NCBI RefSeq assembly: GCF_022180385.2 | Contig: NZ_BQME02000001.1 | Span: forward strand, 698,501 to 762,500 | DNA length: 64,000 nucleotides | Source: Paenibacillus sp. L3-i20 | GTDB taxonomy: Bacteria > Bacillota > Bacilli > Paenibacillales > Paenibacillaceae | Reading direction: 5' to 3' | Shown: positions 62,698-64,000 of the stretch, in pieces | Numbering within the stretch: the stretch's first letter is position 1 | Layout of the letters: the number at the start of each line of letters is the position of its first letter | Position numbers and translations under genes: made by a program | The notes under the pieces: generated by a model | The model's database searches: none | Told to the model about the DNA's origin: nothing | What the model saw: the letters and a program-made list of their open reading frames with translations, nothing else

Positions 62698-63694
62698 AAA
62701 ATATCTTATCGAACGACGCAGTTGGATCTTATTATTTATACTGTTGCAGCTGTTCGTTATTTTTGTCTCCTTTTTGGATTCAGCGGTTCCTCTTTCATCC
62801 ATGCTCTATGTTGTCTATTTATCGATAATTATTTTTAGCATTTTTTTGATTATTCGCTACCACAAAGAGACGAAATTTTACAAGAGTTTAGAAGAGCAAG
62901 CTGACAATTTTGATTTATCGAGATTGAATACGCCAAATAGCCCTTTTGAACAAATAATAGAAACATATATGACAGAACAAATCCAATATTTAAAGCAAGT
63001 CTCTTCCCAAAATAAAATGATGTTGGAGCAGGAAAAGGATGACTTGCTTTCATGGATACATGAAGTAAAAACACCTTTAACAGCGATGCGATTAATGATT
63101 GACCGCCTAAATAATGACATGATGAAATCACATATAACATATGAATGGCTGCGTATTCATCTACTCCTTGATCAACAGCTCCATCAAAGGCGTATCCCAT
63201 TTATCGAAAATGATTTATTTATTGAACATACAGATTTGGAGTCAGTTATTTTTAATGAAATAAAAACGCTACAATCGTGGTGCATACAAAAAGGGGTCGG
63301 CTTTGATATTCAATTTGACAAAGCAGATGTTGTAAGTGATGCCAAGTGGGTTGCTTTTATCATTAGACAACTGCTAACTAACGCTGTGAAATATAGTGAG
63401 TCCTCGGATATTACGATTACCAGCTATGAGCAGGATGGTGGGACTATCCTTAAAGTACAGGATTATGGTCGAGGCATAGATGCTCGAGATTTGCCGCGTA
63501 TATTCGATAAAGGCTTCACATCCACCACGATGCATCGAGACACTGCCGCTACGGGGATGGGGTTATACTTGGCCAAAAAAGCAGCACAGTCTCTCTTCAT
63601 CCATATTCATGTGGAATCCGAACTTGGTGAAGGCACGACGGTTACTCTCACCTTCCCACAACAAAATGAATTTATTCGAATAACAAGCGTGTGA
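62690..63694 (+). CDS. bceS: BceS-like intramembrane-sensing histidine kinase
   Basis: 334 aa. Two TM helices with almost no external loop (about 11-31 and 36-57), the intramembrane-sensing form that detects flux through its partner ABC transporter. DHp helix with the phosphorylated His in [15 protein letters not shown] (about 118-133), and HATPase motifs [21 protein letters not shown], and [11 protein letters not shown]. It overlaps bceR by 8 bp and is followed by a transporter gene, the standard Bce order. Confidence 0.92.
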   Translation: MIKKYLIERRSWILLFILLQLFVIFVSFLDSAVPLSSMLYVVYLSIIIFSIFLIIRYHKETKFYKSLEEQADNFDLSRLNTPNSPFEQIIETYMTEQIQYLKQVSSQNKMMLEQEKDDLLSWIHEVKTPLTAMRLMIDRLNNDMMKSHITYEWLRIHLLLDQQLHQRRIPFIENDLFIEHTDLESVIFNEIKTLQSWCIQKGVGFDIQFDKADVVSDAKWVAFIIRQLLTNAVKYSESSDITITSYEQDGGTILKVQDYGRGIDARDLPRIFDKGFTSTTMHRDTAATGMGLYLAKKAAQSLFIHIHVESELGEGTTVTLTFPQQNEFIRITSV

Positions 63695-63707
63695 CATCAA
63701 TGTCACA
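63690..63707 (+). promoter_or_regulatory. Putative BceR binding site upstream of bceA
   Basis: TGTGACA-TCAA-TGTCACA is a perfect 7-4-7 inverted repeat that spans the bceS stop codon. Its centre is about 72 bp upstream of the transcription start expected from the -10 element at 63759, and the spacing and form suit a BceR-type operator. A run of T after it (TGCTTTTAT) could also make it a terminator or attenuator. Confidence 0.6.
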
Positions 63708-63758
63708 TGCTTTTATATTTTGTTCGGCCAATCGAAGGAGAAGCGGAGCGAACCCTTT

Positions 63759-63764
63759 TATAAT
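63759..63764 (+). promoter_or_regulatory. Putative -10 element of bceA
   Basis: A perfect TATAAT. The -35 region 17 bp upstream is GC-rich and unlike TTGACA, as expected for a promoter that depends on an activator. Confidence 0.55.
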
Positions 63765-63794
63765 AAAGCTAACGAGAAAAGGGAGTGTGTCGAT

Positions 63795-64000
63795 ATGGTA
63801 ATTCTTGAAGCCAATAAAATTCACAAAACGTATGGAAACAAATTTAACAAGCATGAAGTGTTAAAGGGATTGGATATTCGAATAGATAAGGGCGAATTCG
63901 TCAGCATTATGGGATCTTCGGGCTCAGGGAAGACGACATTGCTTAACGTCCTATCATCGATTGATCATATTAGCAGCGGCACCATTATCATTGAAGGAAA
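63795..64000 (+). CDS. bceA: BceA-like ABC transporter ATP-binding subunit, truncated by window end
   Basis: The first 68 codons only. It starts [15 protein letters not shown] and contains Walker [13 protein letters not shown] (about 41-52). The extension [16 protein letters not shown] before it and [14 protein letters not shown] after it match the MacB/BceA class, which with a large permease (BceB) exports or removes peptide antibiotics from their lipid II-cycle targets. AAAGGGAGTGTGTCGAT precedes the ATG. The permease must lie outside the window. Confidence 0.9.
   Translation, partial: MVILEANKIHKTYGNKFNKHEVLKGLDIRIDKGEFVSIMGSSGSGKTTLLNVLSSIDHISSGTIIIEG

Noticed and set aside
1..64000. CRISPR arrays, tRNA/rRNA genes, transposases, prophage genes
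   Set aside because: None seen: no regularly spaced direct repeats, no tRNA cloverleaf or rRNA sequence noticed, and no transposase, integrase or phage structural translations.

Overview
This 64 kb window is chromosomal DNA of a low-GC, spore-former-type Firmicute, most likely Paenibacillaceae (Paenibacillus/Cohnella-like). Evidence: B. subtilis-type families throughout (SigB/RsbW/RsbV, YtxG/YtxH, YflT, PspA, FbaA, LplJ, ThiD, CatE, BceRS), AGGAGG-type ribosome binding sites, and Bacillota sigma-factor promoter motifs. I found no tRNA, rRNA, CRISPR array, prophage or insertion sequence. All functional calls come from reading translations and motifs; no database search was run.

Region 1 (1-7.9 kb): a partial M29 aminopeptidase, a WYL-domain regulator, then an envelope-stress island. 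A 2-TM K+ channel gene diverges from pspA-DUF4178; facing them is an operon of a 74-codon protein, a Ser/Gly-rich exported protein resembling YgiB/DUF1190, a glutathionylspermidine-synthase-like ATP-grasp enzyme, a DUF4247-like lipoprotein and a DUF350 membrane protein. The two convergent transcription units share a central terminator, and both are preceded by an exact ECF/sigma-W-type promoter (TGAAAC-N16-CGTA). This is the most striking coordinated system here.

Region 2 (7.9-19.8 kb): housekeeping and accessory genes: DUF4871 protein, lipoate ligase, aldo/keto reductase, DUF4085, Gfo/Idh/MocA oxidoreductase, DUF5808 membrane protein, a COG3910-type ATPase, CYTH phosphatase, ThiD, a DUF4358 lipoprotein and a membrane-anchored FAD oxidoreductase.

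Region 3 (19.9-29.9 kb): a general-stress (sigma-B) island: ytxH, ytxG-rsbW-sigB, a hybrid histidine kinase with CHASE3-HAMP-GAF-HisKA-HATPase-REC architecture (RsbK-like), a CheR-type methyltransferase (RsbM-like), a REC-PP2C phosphatase (RsbY-like), a second rsbW paired with rsbV, and likely target genes (YflT, DUF1328, DUF6366). Several carry sigma-B-like promoters. The logic resembles the Bacillus cereus RsbKMY pathway, with RsbW duplicated and rsbV separated from sigB.

Region 4 (30-50.7 kb): a 904-aa anchored protein of unknown function, an orphan ParB-like protein, a Cys/Arg-rich miniprotein, a metallophosphoesterase, a DUF4173 membrane protein, an SgrR-like regulator, a PHP histidinol-phosphatase-like enzyme, an M23 peptidase overlapping a bactofilin, an AAC(3)-family acetyltransferase, an MBOAT/SGNH acylation pair, an aldonolactone oxidase with a DSD1-like deaminase/aldolase, and fbaA.

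Region 5 (51-64 kb): resistance and stress functions: ArsB, ChrA, a SIMPL protein, a YiiX-like peptidase, an MccF-like S66 peptidase, a nitroreductase, CatE, a gcvPB remnant, ThuA, AlkA, and a BceRS two-component system leading into a BceA-type ABC transporter cut by the window end. Two genes here (arsB and bceR) have family-conserved N-termini lying upstream of any ATG/GTG/TTG and probably start at ATA and CTG.
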